Source: Spirosoma luteum DSM 19990
Lineage (GTDB): Bacteria > Bacteroidota > Bacteroidia > Cytophagales > Spirosomataceae
Reading direction: 5' to 3'
Assembly: GCF_000374065.1 (NCBI RefSeq)
Contig: NZ_KB893245.1
Coordinates: 620,001-684,000, forward strand
Length of the DNA: 64,000 bases
Made by a program: the position numbers and the translations under genes. The notes beneath the pieces were generated by a model, which was not told where the DNA came from, did no database searches, and worked only from the letters and a program-made list of their open reading frames with translations. How positions within the stretch are numbered: the stretch's first letter is position 1; each line of letters opens with the position of its first letter. Positions 1 through 8,805 of this stretch are shown piece by piece.

Positions 1-84
1 CTCACGCAGGTTAGCGTTTACACCTGCCTGAACGGTAATGGCTATACCAATCAGGAAGGCAAAGAGCAGAAAAAGCACATTCAT
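1..84 (-). CDS. DMT family transporter, YdcZ/DUF606 type (N-terminal part)
   Basis: Only the first 28 codons lie in the window; the gene runs off the left edge. Reading from the ATG at 84-82, the product begins MNVLFLLFAFLIGIAITVQA and continues GVNANLRE. A hydrophobic helix followed by QAGVNANLR is the typical start of the small YdcZ (DUF606) branch of drug/metabolite transporters, inner-membrane proteins of about 140-150 residues with four or five helices. The substrate cannot be judged. A nested inverted repeat (103-149) lies just upstream of the start. The family call rests on a short but characteristic stretch. Confidence 0.65.
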   Translation of the reverse strand, partial: MNVLFLLFAFLIGIAITVQAGVNANLRE

Positions 85-102
85 GCCTGTAAAGGTAGGA
101 AA

Positions 103-149
103 CCGTGCCATTGGAATGCAGTACCCAGTACTGATTTTCAATGGCACGG
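103..149. repeat. Nested inverted repeat upstream of the DMT transporter gene
   Basis: Outer arms CCGTGCCATTG (103-113) and CAATGGCACGG (139-149) are perfect 11-bp complements. Inside them CAGTAC (119-124) and GTACTG (128-133) form a second hairpin. The element starts 19 bp upstream of the transporter ATG, so it could be an operator or a structured leader. There is no T tract as in a terminator. The rest of the 85-441 gap shows no gene and no convincing promoter match. Confidence 0.5.
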
Positions 150-441
150 CACATTGGTGCAATAAGTACAGGCTGTAAAGTACTCTACGCTTACCGCAGA
201 CCCCTGTTTTCATCGTAATTATGCCTGTGACATTCTTCCCCTGAGCCTGTTGCTGATATGGGTTGGTAGTGCGCTCTGCTTCGTTTTCATATAGTTTAAA
301 CAGGCATACTGCAACGAAAACAGGAATTTGGTTGTACAGCGTATAGCTGCTTATGGAAACGTACTGGTTATAATACTGGCTACAAATCCCTGTGGGTGGC
401 TTTTCTGCCATTACTGGCTCCCGGACAAATCATTAAAGCTC

Positions 442-1056
442 ATGCGTACATTATTTCTTGCCCTTTTATTGTCGACCTCTTTTGTCGCCATTGCTCAGGA
501 TACCAAACCCGCCCAGCCTGCAAGACCCTTCAAAGTGAAAATTGGCGGAGGGTATGCGCTGCCTGCTTACCAGTCTACGAATGCCAGTGATAGTAAGGGT
601 GGGTTTTTGTATATGATTGAACCCCAGTATGAGATAGTGAAAAACCTGGATTTGGGCGTTCGGCTGGAGCAGGCACTGGTGAAGCGGGCCGAGGTTCTGG
701 GCAACGTTATCTACTATCAGAGCAAAGCCAACGCTGTCTCATCGGCTTTGGTGACGGCAAATTATACCATTCCTGTCGGGAGTTCACTGCGGGCCTATCT
801 AGGCGTGGGAACGGGCCTGTACTACGTTGATGCCAGCGAGCAGATTAACCAGACAATCCGTTATCCCCTGCCCGTAACAACTACCCTGGGGGGTATGGGC
901 CGGGTGGGGGTCAAGTTCAGCCTTGTGTACCTCGAAGCCGACTATAATCTGATTGGTGATACAAACGTGACCAACAACGCCAGCCGACTCACGCTAACGG
1001 CTAAAAACTCGTATTTCAGCGTAAAAGCGGGTATCACCATCGGCGGTTCACGCTGA
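442..1056 (+). CDS. Outer-membrane beta-barrel family protein
   Basis: I chose the ATG at 442 because it gives a clean signal peptide (MRTLFLALLLSTSFVAIAQ) that the longer TTG-started frame would bury. The mature part of about 185 residues alternates polar and hydrophobic residues in short strands with many Gly and Tyr turns (for example VKIGGGYALPAY, AYLGVGTGLYYVD, YFSVKAGITIGG) and ends in a strand, as in small OmpW/OprF-like or 'outer membrane beta-barrel' proteins of Bacteroidota. It is probably an 8-stranded barrel in the outer membrane; its role is unknown. It stands alone and converges with the next gene. Confidence 0.7.
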   Translation: MRTLFLALLLSTSFVAIAQDTKPAQPARPFKVKIGGGYALPAYQSTNASDSKGGFLYMIEPQYEIVKNLDLGVRLEQALVKRAEVLGNVIYYQSKANAVSSALVTANYTIPVGSSLRAYLGVGTGLYYVDASEQINQTIRYPLPVTTTLGGMGRVGVKFSLVYLEADYNLIGDTNVTNNASRLTLTAKNSYFSVKAGITIGGSR

Positions 1057-1133
1057 CAGAAAGGGAACGGGCGGGATGAGAGACACAAATTAAAAGGCGC
1101 AGGAAACCAACTCACCTCTTTCAACTGCACTCA

Positions 1134-2318
1134 TCAAGGAACATGCAGCAACAGAAACATTTCGGCCGCGTGCCAGGCGTGGGTGAATGCTAACTTCTGT
1201 TTTGCCAGGTCTTTCTCCAGCACGGTCATGCCGGGATAATGGGCATCGCTATCGTGCTGTTGCCAGCTAAGGGGATAGTCGACGGTGCCCACCACTCCAT
1301 GCTTCTGGTTACTGAAGTGATCGTCTGCCCAAACGTAATAGGGAGAATTGATGGCTATCTTTTTGTCGAATTCCGGCCCGGCTACGTGTTCATTCCGGTA
1401 CGCCCACCAGAACAGTGACGAATAACTATCATACTGGTTGGGGATATTGTACGGGTCGGGCAAATCGAGCGATTTCAGCCCATATTTGAGCCATTTGGTT
1501 TGATAGACCGGGTGTTCGGCATCATCGGTCTGACCAGCCACGTAGCTGCCCCGCCGAAAACGGCCCGCCGAATCCAGTACCGCCTGCACAACAGGATGTT
1601 TTTTGTCAGAAACCAGGGACACTAAAAAAAGCACCTGACCGAGATTGTCGACTTCAGGAATCCCGTGGTTGTTGCGGTCGAATGGCTTGTTGATAGCCAT
1701 AATCCAGTCCTGAATCAGGGATAGGTTATGGGTTTCCCGCAGTACCATAGCCATCACTGCCGCATCCCGATACCAGGGTTTGAGATACACCAGAAAGTTA
1801 GGAACAGGGCGGCCGTGAATGACGTTGATAAGGACTTCTTGATGCAATACCCGAAGTATGGGGCCCCAGGGTTGTTTGGCAAAGCCGGGTAGGTTCAGTT
1901 GGGAGCGGGTGCCCGGAATTAATTTTGGTTTTCTGGGCGGCTGGAGCAGCCAGACACCGCTTTCATTTTCCCGAATCTGGATTTGTTGCCCGTCGGTCAA
2001 TACCAGATGAACGAGGTATTCCGACGGAACAATGATTTCTTCCTTTACCCGCCACTGTTCCTCTATGTTGCCCGTCAGGGCATTAATCAGGCGTCCGTTG
2101 CGGTAAATGAGTTTAAGCCGATCACCCATACCGAACAGGAAAAACGGCAGGTTGGGTAGTTCGCGCAGGGCTGTGTGTTCACGCCGAAGACGCGTCAGAT
2201 TATCCCGATACACCGTCAGTGCCCCGGCCGGGTCGGCATGTACTGCCGGTGGAATGGGCTTCTGGGCCTCAACCGATAGGGTAATTGCCAAAAAAAGAAG
2301 GAACCAGGGGAGAGACAT
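1134..2318 (-). CDS. Secreted protein of unknown function (possible alpha-toroid fold)
   Basis: I do not recognise this 394-residue protein. It starts with a signal peptide (MSLPWFLLFLAITLSVEAQ), so it acts in the periplasm or outside the cell. The N-terminal third (about 40-130) looks beta-rich (FFLFGMGDRLKLIYRNGRLI). The rest is rich in Trp, His and Asp with helical stretches (YRDAAVMAMVLRETHNLSLI, DNLGQVLFLVSLVSD, YSSLFWWAYRNEHV, FTHAWHAAEMFLLLHVP). This pattern resembles six-hairpin or alpha/alpha-toroid carbohydrate enzymes, but no catalytic motif is recognisable. It is monocistronic and converges on the outer-membrane protein gene. The function is left open. Confidence 0.75.
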   Translation of the reverse strand: MSLPWFLLFLAITLSVEAQKPIPPAVHADPAGALTVYRDNLTRLRREHTALRELPNLPFFLFGMGDRLKLIYRNGRLINALTGNIEEQWRVKEEIIVPSEYLVHLVLTDGQQIQIRENESGVWLLQPPRKPKLIPGTRSQLNLPGFAKQPWGPILRVLHQEVLINVIHGRPVPNFLVYLKPWYRDAAVMAMVLRETHNLSLIQDWIMAINKPFDRNNHGIPEVDNLGQVLFLVSLVSDKKHPVVQAVLDSAGRFRRGSYVAGQTDDAEHPVYQTKWLKYGLKSLDLPDPYNIPNQYDSYSSLFWWAYRNEHVAGPEFDKKIAINSPYYVWADDHFSNQKHGVVGTVDYPLSWQQHDSDAHYPGMTVLEKDLAKQKLAFTHAWHAAEMFLLLHVP

Positions 2319-2527
2319 AGACCGGTAAAGGTACCCATTTTGTTCGGTGAGTCAGTGTCTGAATCGGGTTGATTCAACCGCAAATCGACTGGTTCACTGG
2401 ATAAGTCTTTATGGCAAATTAACGCTGTGTGCTTATCTTGCTCCATTGTTCTGTGTACCCGTTTAATGTACAACGTTCTCGTTTGCGCGTCCCGGCGATT
2501 ACGTTTAAAGCAAGAGGCTTCTAGTCA

Positions 2528-4774
2528 ATGAGTTTAGCAAACGTCGACCTGTCCAACTGCGACCGGGAGCCTATTCATATTCTTGGTCAGATTCAGTCAT
2601 ACGGCTACCTACTGGCCATCCATCCTGAAACGTATACCATTGTCCATGCCAGCGAAAATATCGCTGACTTGATTGGTATGTCTGCTACTCAGGTGCTGGG
2701 ACAGCCGCTGGAAGATGTAGTAGTTAAAACAGCCCTGCCGGCAGGGAGGCTGATGGCATTGCTGAAAGCAGACGACCCAGATAGATCGTGGGAAACCCTG
2801 AATCCCTACCCGATGACCGTGAATGGTCAGTCGTTGAATTTGGTTGTCCATCAGCACGAACGACTTATTGTACTGGAATGGGAACCTTCCACCGACACCC
2901 ACGATGCCGGCAGCAGCCTTGCCTTACTGAATCAGCGACTGATTACGGAATCGCTTACGGAAGTGCAGGCCAGTCAAACCCTGACCGAACTGTTGCAGAA
3001 TACGGCCCGCCGGGTAAAGGCGATTACGGGTTTTGACCGGGTAATGGTGTACCGGTTTAGTGCCGATTGGCATGGGCAGGTAATTGCGGAAGAAAAAGAG
3101 GACCATCTGGAGCCGTTCCTGGGCCTGCACTATCCCGCATCCGACATTCCGAAGCAGGCCCGCGAGTTGTATAAAGTCAATCTGGTTCGATTAATTGCCG
3201 ATGTGGGCAGCACCCCATCCCGAATTCTGTCGCAGCCCGACTGGCCTGACGATAAGCCGCTGGACTTAACACATTCGGTGCTGCGGGCGGTATCACCCAT
3301 TCATATCGAGTACCTGAAAAATATGGGCGTGCAGGCTTCCATGAGTATTTCGCTGATATACCAGGACGAACTGTGGGGACTTATTTCCTGCCATAACACA
3401 ATGCCCCGTTTTGTTGATTATCCGGCGCGTAGGGCGGCCAAATTCGTAAGTCAGCTTTTGTCCGTAGCCCTGGAGTTTCGTAAGGATAAAGAGGACCTGG
3501 CCGCCCAGCAACTATATCAGCAGGCCGGACAACGGTTGCACGAGCAATTATTACTGAGCGATACAATTGTACGGGCCATTACCCAGTTCCCCACCACGGC
3601 ACTGGACGTGACCAATGCTACCGGAGCCGCCCTGCTGTTTGATGGCAGGCTTTACTTACTGGGGCAGACACCCGACGAACCGGCCATTCGCGCCATGGCC
3701 GACTGGATGGGTACCACGAATACGACAACATCGCTGGAAACCAGTCAGCTCCCAAGCCTGTACCCACCGGCAGAGGGGTTTAGGGAAGTAGGCGCGGGTT
3801 TGCTGGCTATTGTGCTGTCGCGGGAGCTGAACGAATATCTCTTTTGGTTCAAACCGGAGCGGATTCGGGAAGTGTCGTGGGCGGGTAATCCGAATAAGCC
3901 CATCACGTTTAACGATAGTGGTGCTGGGAAAATAAGCCCCCGAACCAGTTTTGCTACCTGGACAGAAATGGTCCGTAACACCTCAGCGCCCTGGAGCAAA
4001 GCCGAGGTATCGGCGGCTGTTAAGCTGCGCGATGATGCCTTGCAGATTGTGAACAAACAGGCCAACGAAATTCGTATGCTCAATCAACAACTGAAGCTGG
4101 CCTACGAAGAACTGGATGCGTTTAGCTACACCGTTTCGCATGATTTGCGAACGCCCCTATCGTCTATCCGGTGTTATTCCGAAATTCTGCTCGAAGAGTA
4201 CGGGCAGGACCTCGTTCCGGATGCGCACTCGCTTCTTAACAAGGTAATCGACTCAACGGACAAGATGCGTCGCCTGATCCGGCACATACTGTATTATTCG
4301 CGGATGGGCCGTAGTGAACTGGATACCCAGTATGTAGACATGGATAAACTGCTGAACGATATCCGGGAGGAAATTATGGTAGCTGCCCAGGGGCGTTCAC
4401 TACGCCTGGAAATAGGCGATACCCCGTCAATTTATGCCGATCAGCTGATGATTCTTCAATTGTTCACGAATCTGCTCGGCAATGCCGCCAAATACACAAA
4501 GCTGGCACAGGATGGAGTTGTCAAAGTGTCTGGTTATCAGAATGATACCGAAGTGGTTTATGCCGTAGAAGATAATGGTATCGGATTTGATATGAGCCAG
4601 GCCGACAAAATGTTTGACCTGTTTAAACGGTTAGAGAATGCCAGAAACTTTGAAGGAACCGGCGTTGGCCTAACCATTGTCAAACGCATCATCGACCGGC
4701 ACCAGGGTAAAATCTGGTTCCAAAGCGCGCCAAACAAAGGCACAACTTTTTTTGTTTCATTCCCAGTAAGGTAG
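2528..4774 (+). CDS. Bacteriophytochrome histidine kinase (PAS-GAF-PHY-HisKA-HATPase)
   Basis: This is a red/far-red light sensor kinase of 748 residues. Cys11 in SNCDREPIHILGQIQSYGYL is in the place of the biliverdin-binding Cys of bacteriophytochromes. The GAF domain carries the HYPASDIPKQARELY motif (Asp206). The PHY tongue has PRTSF at about 471-475. The kinase core has the phosphoacceptor His538 in TVSHDLRTPLSSI, an N box NLLGNAAKYTK, a G1 box EDNGIGFD and a G2 box GTGVGL. It is a complete canonical photosensor plus transmitter, cytoplasmic, without membrane segments. It leads a three-gene unit with a response regulator and the heme oxygenase that makes its chromophore. The start at 2528 places the Cys at the expected N-terminal distance. 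Confidence 0.95.
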   Translation: MSLANVDLSNCDREPIHILGQIQSYGYLLAIHPETYTIVHASENIADLIGMSATQVLGQPLEDVVVKTALPAGRLMALLKADDPDRSWETLNPYPMTVNGQSLNLVVHQHERLIVLEWEPSTDTHDAGSSLALLNQRLITESLTEVQASQTLTELLQNTARRVKAITGFDRVMVYRFSADWHGQVIAEEKEDHLEPFLGLHYPASDIPKQARELYKVNLVRLIADVGSTPSRILSQPDWPDDKPLDLTHSVLRAVSPIHIEYLKNMGVQASMSISLIYQDELWGLISCHNTMPRFVDYPARRAAKFVSQLLSVALEFRKDKEDLAAQQLYQQAGQRLHEQLLLSDTIVRAITQFPTTALDVTNATGAALLFDGRLYLLGQTPDEPAIRAMADWMGTTNTTTSLETSQLPSLYPPAEGFREVGAGLLAIVLSRELNEYLFWFKPERIREVSWAGNPNKPITFNDSGAGKISPRTSFATWTEMVRNTSAPWSKAEVSAAVKLRDDALQIVNKQANEIRMLNQQLKLAYEELDAFSYTVSHDLRTPLSSIRCYSEILLEEYGQDLVPDAHSLLNKVIDSTDKMRRLIRHILYYSRMGRSELDTQYVDMDKLLNDIREEIMVAAQGRSLRLEIGDTPSIYADQLMILQLFTNLLGNAAKYTKLAQDGVVKVSGYQNDTEVVYAVEDNGIGFDMSQADKMFDLFKRLENARNFEGTGVGLTIVKRIIDRHQGKIWFQSAPNKGTTFFVSFPVR

Positions 4775-4795
4775 CTGGTATTAGCCAAACACATC

Positions 4796-5218
4796 ATGGT
4801 AGATGTATTGTATATTGAAGACAATCCGAACGATGCGGATATATTTAGCCGCCTGATGCGTAAGCTGAACAGACCGGTTACGTACACTATCCTGAATAAT
4901 GGTCATGAAGCAATTGCCTATCTTATAGGAACAGAGCAGCAAAAAGCAGCCTTGCCTAAAGTAGTTATCCTGGATTTAGACCTGGGCGGGGTGAGCGGAT
5001 TTGAAGTAATTGAAAAAACGCGGGCTTCTGACCGAACCAAATACCTCCCCATTGTGGCCTTCAGCACGTCCGACAGTCCGCGGGATATTCAACAGGCGTA
5101 CGATGCCGGTATCAATGCGTACGTTGTAAAGCCCGGCAGCTATCAGGCTACGGGTATGGCACTAACGAAAGTGTGTGATTTCTGGCTGGAAAATAACACC
5201 CGAATAGACAATAGATGA
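4796..5218 (+). CDS. Single-domain response regulator, Rcp1 type
   Basis: This 140-residue protein is a receiver domain only, with no output domain. It shows the acidic pair Glu8-Asp9 (LYIEDNPND), the phosphoacceptor Asp60 in VVILDLDLGGVSGFE, a Ser/Thr switch in VAFSTSD and Lys112 in AYVVKPGSY. The long beta4-alpha4 region and C-terminal helix match the Rcp1-like regulators encoded beside phytochromes. It starts 21 bp after the phytochrome and its stop overlaps the heme oxygenase start (ATGA at 5215-5218), which implies co-translation. It is most likely the phosphotransfer partner of the phytochrome kinase; the downstream target is unknown. Confidence 0.93.
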   Translation: MVDVLYIEDNPNDADIFSRLMRKLNRPVTYTILNNGHEAIAYLIGTEQQKAALPKVVILDLDLGGVSGFEVIEKTRASDRTKYLPIVAFSTSDSPRDIQQAYDAGINAYVVKPGSYQATGMALTKVCDFWLENNTRIDNR

Positions 5219-5805
5219 GCCTTTTGTTAGACCGGTTGCGTCAGGAAACGCAACGGTTGCACCAGCAGACAGAACAACTTTTTTACGCAGAATCCTTACG
5301 GAACGGTACGATTTCTCCAGCTCAGTATGCTCATTTGCTCCGCACGCACCTAGCCTTCCACCAGGCCCTGGAAACCGCTATTGGTCACCATCCCGATTTC
5401 TTTCGGGAGTACACCCCACAGACCCGGATAAAAACTCCCTGGCTATTAGCCGATTTAGCTCAATTGAATGAGCCGCTCCAGCCGGCCATCTCTACTCTGT
5501 TTACCAATTGGTCTGCCATTGATTTACTGGGGGCAGTTTACGTAGGGGAGGGGTCCATGCTGGGCGGGACCGTGATCAATCGATTATTGCAGCAAAGTGC
5601 GTCTATTCAAACTATCCTCCCAATTGCTTCCCGATTTTATCAGGGATACGGTACCGATACGGGTAAGCAATGGCGCAGGTGTGGCGAATTCATAACTCAG
5701 CGTGGGGCACTCCACGCCGATGCCGTTGTGGCGGCTGCCGAACAGACCTTCGGTCAATATCAACAGGCTTTTTTGAGCAGTCAGGACAGCATTACGCAGG
5801 CGTAG
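5215..5805 (+). CDS. Biliverdin-producing heme oxygenase
   Basis: This 196-residue all-helical protein matches bacterial heme oxygenases (BphO/HemO group). His16 in LRQETQRLHQQTE is the likely proximal heme ligand, and GAVYVGEGSMLGGTVI is the distal-helix region with the glycines that let heme bend. The enzyme opens heme to biliverdin, releasing CO and iron; biliverdin is the chromophore of the phytochrome two genes upstream. Its start overlaps the regulator stop by 4 bp. Its 3' end overlaps the convergent histidine kinase gene by 14 bp (5792-5805). Confidence 0.92.
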   Translation: MSLLLDRLRQETQRLHQQTEQLFYAESLRNGTISPAQYAHLLRTHLAFHQALETAIGHHPDFFREYTPQTRIKTPWLLADLAQLNEPLQPAISTLFTNWSAIDLLGAVYVGEGSMLGGTVINRLLQQSASIQTILPIASRFYQGYGTDTGKQWRRCGEFITQRGALHADAVVAAAEQTFGQYQQAFLSSQDSITQA

Positions 5806-7831
5806 CGCCAGGAACGGGTAGGAAAATTTTGAAGGTAGAGCCGTTGCCCACTTCACTGTCTACATCAATAGCTCCCCCGTGATTTTGGGCAACCCGCTGG
5901 CAAATGGCCAGACCGATACCCGTGCCGCTGTAGGTTACCGGACTATGCAGCCGCTGGAAGGGCGTAAACACCCGGTCTTTATACCGCACATCGAAGCCAA
6001 TGCCATTATCTTTTACGGAAATTAACCAAAATGATCGTTGGGGAGCTGATTGAAGCGATTCGGGCAACTCATCGGGTCTTGCCTCCCGGAAGTCAATTCG
6101 AATGAAAGGGGCGATGCCAGCCGAACTGAATTTAAGCGCATTGGCAATCAGGTTCTGAAAAAGCTGCCGTAGCCGCGATGCATTACCACGTACCTGCGGC
6201 AAGGTGCCTACCTGCACTGTTGCCTTCTTTTCAGCAATTGTCATTTCGAGGTCACTCAGCACATCCCCAACGATGTCGGTAAGCAAAATTAATTTGAACG
6301 AATCCCGAAGAACGCTTAGCTGCGAGTAAAACAACAAATCTTTAACGAGCGACTGCATCCGGCCAGCCGATTTCTGAATTCGCTGAACCATATCTTTTTC
6401 CCCATCAGACAGGCTATCGGAAAACTGGCTCTGGAGTAAATCACTGAACGACTGAATCCGCCGTAGGGGTTCCTGTAAATCATGCGACGCAATATGCGCA
6501 AACTGTTGCAGGCTTTCGTTCGAACGTTTGAGTTCTGCGTTGGCTTCGCTCAGTTCGGCGGCCTGCTGCTGCGCCGTTTGTTCGTTCTCCTTGCGGTCGG
6601 TAATATTATTGAAGGTGATAACTACACTATCTCCGTCCTGTCTGACTGCCGATATCTCAAACCAGCCTTCCAGCCCCAGTTCATCGCGGTAAAACTGACT
6701 GGCCTGTTCTGACTGACCTGAGTCGACCACGCGGGCATAAAGATCAAAAAAGCCATTGTCCTTGTTGCCCGGAAATACCGTCAGTAAACTTCGTCCGACC
6801 AACTCTTCGGGCGTTTTGAACAGGCTTTGGGCTACCGCTTTATTGGCGGTATGTATCATGAAATCGACAATGATGTTCTGATCATCCCGAATGGCTGTCA
6901 TGGCAATGATACTGTTCAATGACGCATTCAGGGTTGTGCGCAACTGATGGGCCTGCTGTTCCAGTGCCCTGGTTTGTTCATTGACGCGTTGCTGAAGTGT
7001 TTCTTTATTCTGTCTGTCGGCGGTTATATCGACAACCGTACCAATAAACCGATAGGGAACCCGCTTTTCAGTAAAGAAAACGTGGCCATTGGAGCGTAAC
7101 CAGCGTGAATTTTTCCTGTCAATACCACCTGCCGTTCGGTACTCATGATGAAAATGCCCGGTACTGCTGGATTGCATAACCGCCTGAACTGCCTGGTTTG
7201 TTGCATCACGATCATCCGGATGCAGGCATTGCAGAAAAACTGAGTAATTGACCGGGGCGGAAGCAGGCAGGCCAAAAAGCTCTCTGGTTCGGTCGGACCA
7301 GATCAACTCGCCGGTAAGCAGGTTGTAATCCCAGGTGCCTAGCTGGGCTGATTCAATGGCAAGCCGAAGCTCTTCATCGGCTATCCGCGCTGTCAGTTCA
7401 ACTTCTTTCCGGTCACTGATATTAATTAGTATGCCCGAGAAAGTAACTGGTTCCTGCTGTTGATTGTACGTGAACTGCCCCCTTGAAAAAAACCATTTCG
7501 ATTCAGATTGGGCAGTCAGTATTCGATAGTCCGTTTCAAAAGGAGTGCCTTTTTTCTTAGCTTCATCAATCAGATCGATTACCCGCTGGCGGTCAGCCGG
7601 ATGGACTGCATCCGTGAATATATGCGTGGGAAGGTTAATCTGCTCCTGCTCAATACCCAACAGGTTGAATAGGGCAGGATCGCCATACAGAGCATCGTTG
7701 GTAATATCCCAGAACCAGGTCGCTGTTAGACCTGAACGAAGTGCCGCATGCAAATGATCGAACGAAGGCTGGAATAACACGGCTTCCTGGATGGGGTGGG
7801 AAGTAGATTCCGCAGCAAACGGCTGACTCAT
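5792..7831 (-). CDS. Multi-PAS sensor histidine kinase
   Basis: This 679-residue cytoplasmic kinase has three PAS-like segments (about 30-140, 155-280 and 310-430) with PAC-type ends such as FSGILINISDRKE, FIGTVVDITADRQ and VVITFNNITDRKE. A coiled linker rich in Gln and Glu follows, then HisKA with His450 in IASHDLQEPLRRI and an HATPase with NLIANALKF, DNGIGFD and GTGIGLAICQRV. This is the sensor type (ASHDLQEPLR) common in Cytophagales. I chose the ATG at 7831; a GTG at 7933 would add a 34-residue hydrophobic tail that looks like read-through. No partner regulator is adjacent on its strand. The ligand or signal is unknown. The 3' end overlaps the heme oxygenase gene. Confidence 0.88.
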   Translation of the reverse strand: MSQPFAAESTSHPIQEAVLFQPSFDHLHAALRSGLTATWFWDITNDALYGDPALFNLLGIEQEQINLPTHIFTDAVHPADRQRVIDLIDEAKKKGTPFETDYRILTAQSESKWFFSRGQFTYNQQQEPVTFSGILINISDRKEVELTARIADEELRLAIESAQLGTWDYNLLTGELIWSDRTRELFGLPASAPVNYSVFLQCLHPDDRDATNQAVQAVMQSSSTGHFHHEYRTAGGIDRKNSRWLRSNGHVFFTEKRVPYRFIGTVVDITADRQNKETLQQRVNEQTRALEQQAHQLRTTLNASLNSIIAMTAIRDDQNIIVDFMIHTANKAVAQSLFKTPEELVGRSLLTVFPGNKDNGFFDLYARVVDSGQSEQASQFYRDELGLEGWFEISAVRQDGDSVVITFNNITDRKENEQTAQQQAAELSEANAELKRSNESLQQFAHIASHDLQEPLRRIQSFSDLLQSQFSDSLSDGEKDMVQRIQKSAGRMQSLVKDLLFYSQLSVLRDSFKLILLTDIVGDVLSDLEMTIAEKKATVQVGTLPQVRGNASRLRQLFQNLIANALKFSSAGIAPFIRIDFREARPDELPESLQSAPQRSFWLISVKDNGIGFDVRYKDRVFTPFQRLHSPVTYSGTGIGLAICQRVAQNHGGAIDVDSEVGNGSTFKIFLPVPGATPA

Positions 7832-7979
7832 AGCATAGCTTCTTGGTAAAATACAGAGGGTTAAAAGGCCGCAGACAACGTAAATGCCGAATCCCGCTAA
7901 CAGAAAGCTTGGGTGACCAGAACAAAAATACACACAAACTCACCAGGTAGTACCCATCTTTAGGTAACCTGGCTCATGG

Positions 7980-8480
7980 TCAATTGTTTGCCGGGTGTTT
8001 TTGGGACTCCTTATGGGCGGCTCGTCGTTCCATTCGGGCAGCTATCTTATCCTCGTGTATATCTTCGGCCTCTTCTATCGAATGGGACTCCGACAGGGAC
8101 GCTTCGTTTTTAGATTCCTCGGCCAGTTTACAAAAAAACTGGTGCAGCTTTTGGAGTTCTTCTTCCGTCAGATCCTCTACGTTCAGTATCCTGTTGCTGG
8201 CTTTCCGATTTACGGCAAGCAGTTCATTCAGTTTTATCTGCATTGCCAGGGAGTCTTTGTTCTGAGCTTTCTGGATCAGAAACACCATCAGAAACGTAAC
8301 AATGGTTGTGCTGGTGTTTATTATGAGCTGCCACGTGTCCGAATAATTAAAAATAGGCCCGGTAATGAGCCAGACAATAATGGACAGGGAGGCCAGTAGG
8401 AAAGCTCCGGACGAGCCGGTTGCTTTGGTGGCTTTAGACGCAAAATGGTCAAAAAACCGAGTGAATTTGTTCTGGTTCAT
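7980..8480 (-). CDS. Low-affinity iron permease family protein
   Basis: This 166-residue protein resembles Pfam low-affinity iron permease members: a basic amphipathic N-terminus (FTRFFDHFASKATKATG), two membrane helices (about 25-45 and 50-70) and the hallmark FLIQKAQNKDSLAMQIKLNELL just after the second. The C-terminal half is charged and helical, ending in a basic tail (ARMERRAAHKESQ). It is probably an inner-membrane protein; despite the family name, iron transport has not been shown for most bacterial members. It lies upstream of the PAS kinase on the same strand with a gap of about 148 bp. Confidence 0.85.
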   Translation of the reverse strand: MNQNKFTRFFDHFASKATKATGSSGAFLLASLSIIVWLITGPIFNYSDTWQLIINTSTTIVTFLMVFLIQKAQNKDSLAMQIKLNELLAVNRKASNRILNVEDLTEEELQKLHQFFCKLAEESKNEASLSESHSIEEAEDIHEDKIAARMERRAAHKESQKHPANN

Positions 8481-8805
8481 GTGCTTAGTGATTGGGGTGA
8501 TTTATCGTTAAACCAATTTGTTTACTAATTGTGAGATTAAATTACTCTGATACACTAGCATTCATTGAAGGCGATTCTCAGTGGGGTAACGGCTGGAATA
8601 AAAGAAGAAACCAGAACTAACCGCAGAAAAACCGTAAGCCACTACACAGGCCGCCTTTTGCCGTCACCTACTGCGTTCCCAAAACGCTGGTTTGCGGAAG
8701 GCTGAATAAAATGCGTTCGGTCAAAAATCCGTATATTCGATACTCTCATCTGGAAATCTGCCCCGGCGGTTCCCGTTCCTATCATAGCAAGGGCGCATTA
8801 GGATT
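8481..8805. other. Intergenic region between divergent genes
   Basis: These 325 bp separate the iron permease gene (minus strand) and the T9SS-sorted protein gene (plus strand), so they must hold both promoters. I see no exact TAnnTTTG element, no RNA gene and no clear repeat. The open frames here are short and show no family features. Confidence 0.5.

Noticed and set aside
7832..7933. Hydrophobic N-terminal extension of the PAS kinase from a GTG codon
   Set aside because: The ATG at 7831 starts right before the first PAS domain; the extension has the composition of read-through intergenic DNA. It remains possible that it is a membrane anchor, but support is weak.
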